A DNA stretch of 22,532 nucleotides from Acephala macrosclerotiorum (lineage: Eukaryota > Ascomycota > Leotiomycetes > Helotiales > Mollisiaceae): positions 1 through 22,532 of the forward strand of contig MU119740.1 in NCBI GenBank assembly GCA_014904845.1. The letters run 5' to 3'. The notes beneath the pieces are model-generated. The model saw only the letters and a list, made by a program, of their open reading frames with translations, did not search any database and was not told where the DNA came from. Position 1 is the first letter of the stretch, and each line of letters begins with the position of its first letter. Position numbers and translations under genes: made by a program. Positions 20,547 to 22,532 of the stretch are shown here, piece after piece.

Positions 20547-22532
20547 AAATTAATTATTATATATTAATTATTTTATTAAATTTAATATATTTATAAATTA
20601 AAAAATAAAAATTTTATAAAATAAAATATATATTAAAAAAAAATTGAAATTTATTAATATTTTAAATAAATAAAAATAAAAAATTTAGTATAATATTAAT
20701 AATAATTAAAAAATTATATTTAATTTTAATAATAAATTATAATATTTATTTTTTAATAATTAAAAATTATAAAAAAATATTTAAATTAAATAATTTTAAT
20801 ATTATAATTATTTAATTTATAAATTATAATAAATTTTAAAAATAATAATATTTTTAAAATTTAATTATATAAATTTTATATATATTTTATATAAAAAATT
20901 ATTAATAATTAATAATTTATATTTTTATTTAAATTATATTTATTATATATTAAAAAAATTAAAATATATTTTTATAAATTATTTTAATAATTATTAAATA
21001 TAATAAAAATTTAAAAATAAATTAATTTAAAAATTATAATTTTTTTTTAAATTTATATTTATTACGTTTTATATAAAAAAGTTTTATTAAATTTTTATTT
21101 ATTAATTTAAAAATAATTTTTTATATATTTTATAAAAATTTTATTATAAATAAATAATTATTTATTTTAAAAATAAATATTAATTTTTTTTAAATTACGC
21201 GTTATTTATATAATACGAATTAATTTAATTATAAATAAAAAATATTAAATTTTTTAATTTTATAATTTCGAATTAATATATAATTAATTTAATAAAAAAT
21301 ATTAAAATTTGAATTTACGAATAATTATATTACGTTTATAATTATAATATATTAATTAATTTAAATTATATAAAATTTATAAATAAATTTTAAATTTTAA
21401 ATTTTAAACGATATTATTAATTTATTATTATACAAATTAATAAAATATAATTATATTTAATAAAAATTATAATTATAAAACTTTTTTAAATATATTTTTA
21501 TAATTATACAATTTTAAAAAAAAATTTAAATTTTTTTTTTAATAAATATAATCGTAATAATTATTGATAATTAATAAAATTAATTATAATAATTTAATAT
21601 AAAAAACAAAAATTTTAAAAAATATTATTTAATATAAAATTTTTAAAAAATATTTTTTGTTTTAAATATTAAATTTTTAAATTATAAAATATTATTTTAT
21701 TTATTTTAATTATATAATTTTTAATAAAAATTTTAAAAAAATTTTTTTTAATAAATAATTTTTTATAATTAATTAAATTAATTATAATAATTAAATATAA
21801 AATAAAAATTTTAAAAAAAATTTTTTTAATATAAAATTTTATAATAAATATTAAAGTATTAAATATTTATTTTATAATTACGTAATTTTTAAAAAGAATT
21901 TTAAAAAGTTATTTTTTTAAATTATATATTAAATAAAATAATTTAAATTAATTTGATTAATTATAATAATTAAATAAAGATTTTTTATAAAAAATAAATA
22001 TTTATTTTAAATATTAAAAAGTTTATTAATTTTTACTATTTAATAAAATTTGAAATTTTATTTAAATAATTATAAAACGATTAAATTAAAATTTGAAATA
22101 AAAATAAATTAATAAAATCAAAAATTTTATAATTTTTTATAAAACTTATAAAATAAAATATATATTGAATAAAAATAAATATATTTATTTATTAATTGAT
22201 TTATTAATTAATAAACGAATTATTTTTTTTAATATAATAAAAATTTTAATAAAATTTTAAATTATATTAATTTCATATAAATAATTAATAATTTATTTTT
22301 AAATTAAATTTTAAAAATCAATTTTATAATTATTAAATATTATATAATTTAATATATTAATAAAAAACTTTAAATAATATTTTATTTATAATTATATAAA
22401 TATTAAAAAATTTAATATTATTATTATTAATTTAAATTTTTTTTTTTTAAATATTTATAAATATTTTTTAATTAATTTTAAAAATTAAATTATTAATATT
22501 TATAAAAATATAATAATAATAATAATAAAAAT
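20547..22532. other. AT desert without recognisable genes
   Basis: Almost only A and T; lines such as 20701-20760 contain no G or C at all. No open frame of interest, no LTR, no similarity to the Copia interior that I can make out. The few C and G are mostly in ACG/CGA. Imperfect repeats of about 180-200 bp occur from 21571 on. It may be much older RIP-affected repeats or centromere-type AT sequence; I cannot tell which. Confidence 0.5.
21571..22140. repeat. Imperfect tandem repeat, about 180-200 bp period
   Basis: The block TAATTATAATAATT followed by (T/A)AATA occurs at 21581, 21779 and 21958, spaced 198 and 179 bp. Each is preceded by an AATTAAT-type stretch; the first two are followed by AAAATTTTAAAAAAAA-type and TTTAATATAAAATTTT blocks in the same order. 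In such low-complexity sequence some similarity is expected by chance, so this is tentative. Confidence 0.35.

Noticed and set aside
1..22532. Organellar or AT-rich protist/bacterial genome
   Set aside because: Such genomes keep long open frames despite low GC. Here frames are broken everywhere, paired repeats differ by transitions, and remaining C is mostly in CpG, which fits mutated fungal repeats.
1..22532. CRISPR array or prokaryotic defence locus
   Set aside because: No regularly spaced identical short repeats, and every recognisable protein motif belongs to Copia gag-pol.

Overview
The window looks like a gene-free, transposon-filled AT-rich block from a filamentous ascomycete (Pezizomycotina). 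I see no host gene, tRNA, rRNA or CRISPR array. By eye, GC is about 20-25% inside one younger element (14200-20541), about 5-12% in the older elements, and near zero in places such as the line at 20701. Three observations point to repeat-induced point mutation (RIP) or a similar C-to-T process: surviving C and G sit mostly in CpG in the old copies, paired repeats differ by transitions, and conserved codons have changed in the way C-to-T on either strand predicts (Gln/Trp to stop, Cys to Tyr, Asp to Asn, Glu to Lys, Thr/Ala to Ile/Val). The organism assignment is inferred from this and from the type of Copia polyprotein.

Layout, left to right. (1) 1-236 is a reverse transcriptase fragment joined to an LTR (238-462). 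(2) 463-2610 is the leader and gag part of a Ty1/copia element on the + strand. (3) 2611-8764 is a near full-length Copia-type element on the - strand with its own LTR pair (2611-2840, 8537-8764). (4) 8765-9979 is the RT-RNase H end of a + strand element, followed by a second LTR of the 238-462 type (9980-10201). (5) 10202-13607 runs leader-gag-protease-integrase on the + strand and stops inside integrase. (6) 13608-14199 is AT-rich sequence without a recognisable gene. (7) 14200-20541 is the best preserved element: 208-bp LTRs, a perfect 5-bp target duplication AATAT, and one continuous reading frame carrying gag, protease, integrase, RT and RNase H in Copia order, broken by many stops. (8) 20547-22532 is an AT desert with weak repeats of about 180-200 bp.

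All elements share the same coding plan and the same post-LTR sequence (TTAATTARTARTTG) but have at least three unrelated-looking LTR types, so they are related subfamilies nested into and recombined with each other. None could be autonomous: the catalytic and metal-binding residues of nucleocapsid, integrase and RT are altered in the copies I could read. I found no undescribed functional system. The points most worth a second look are the CpG-sparing mutation spectrum, a long hairpin in the element's 3' untranslated region with a related hairpin in its LTRs, the shared-LTR arrangement, and an inverted element sitting at a gap of about 2 kb in its host copy.
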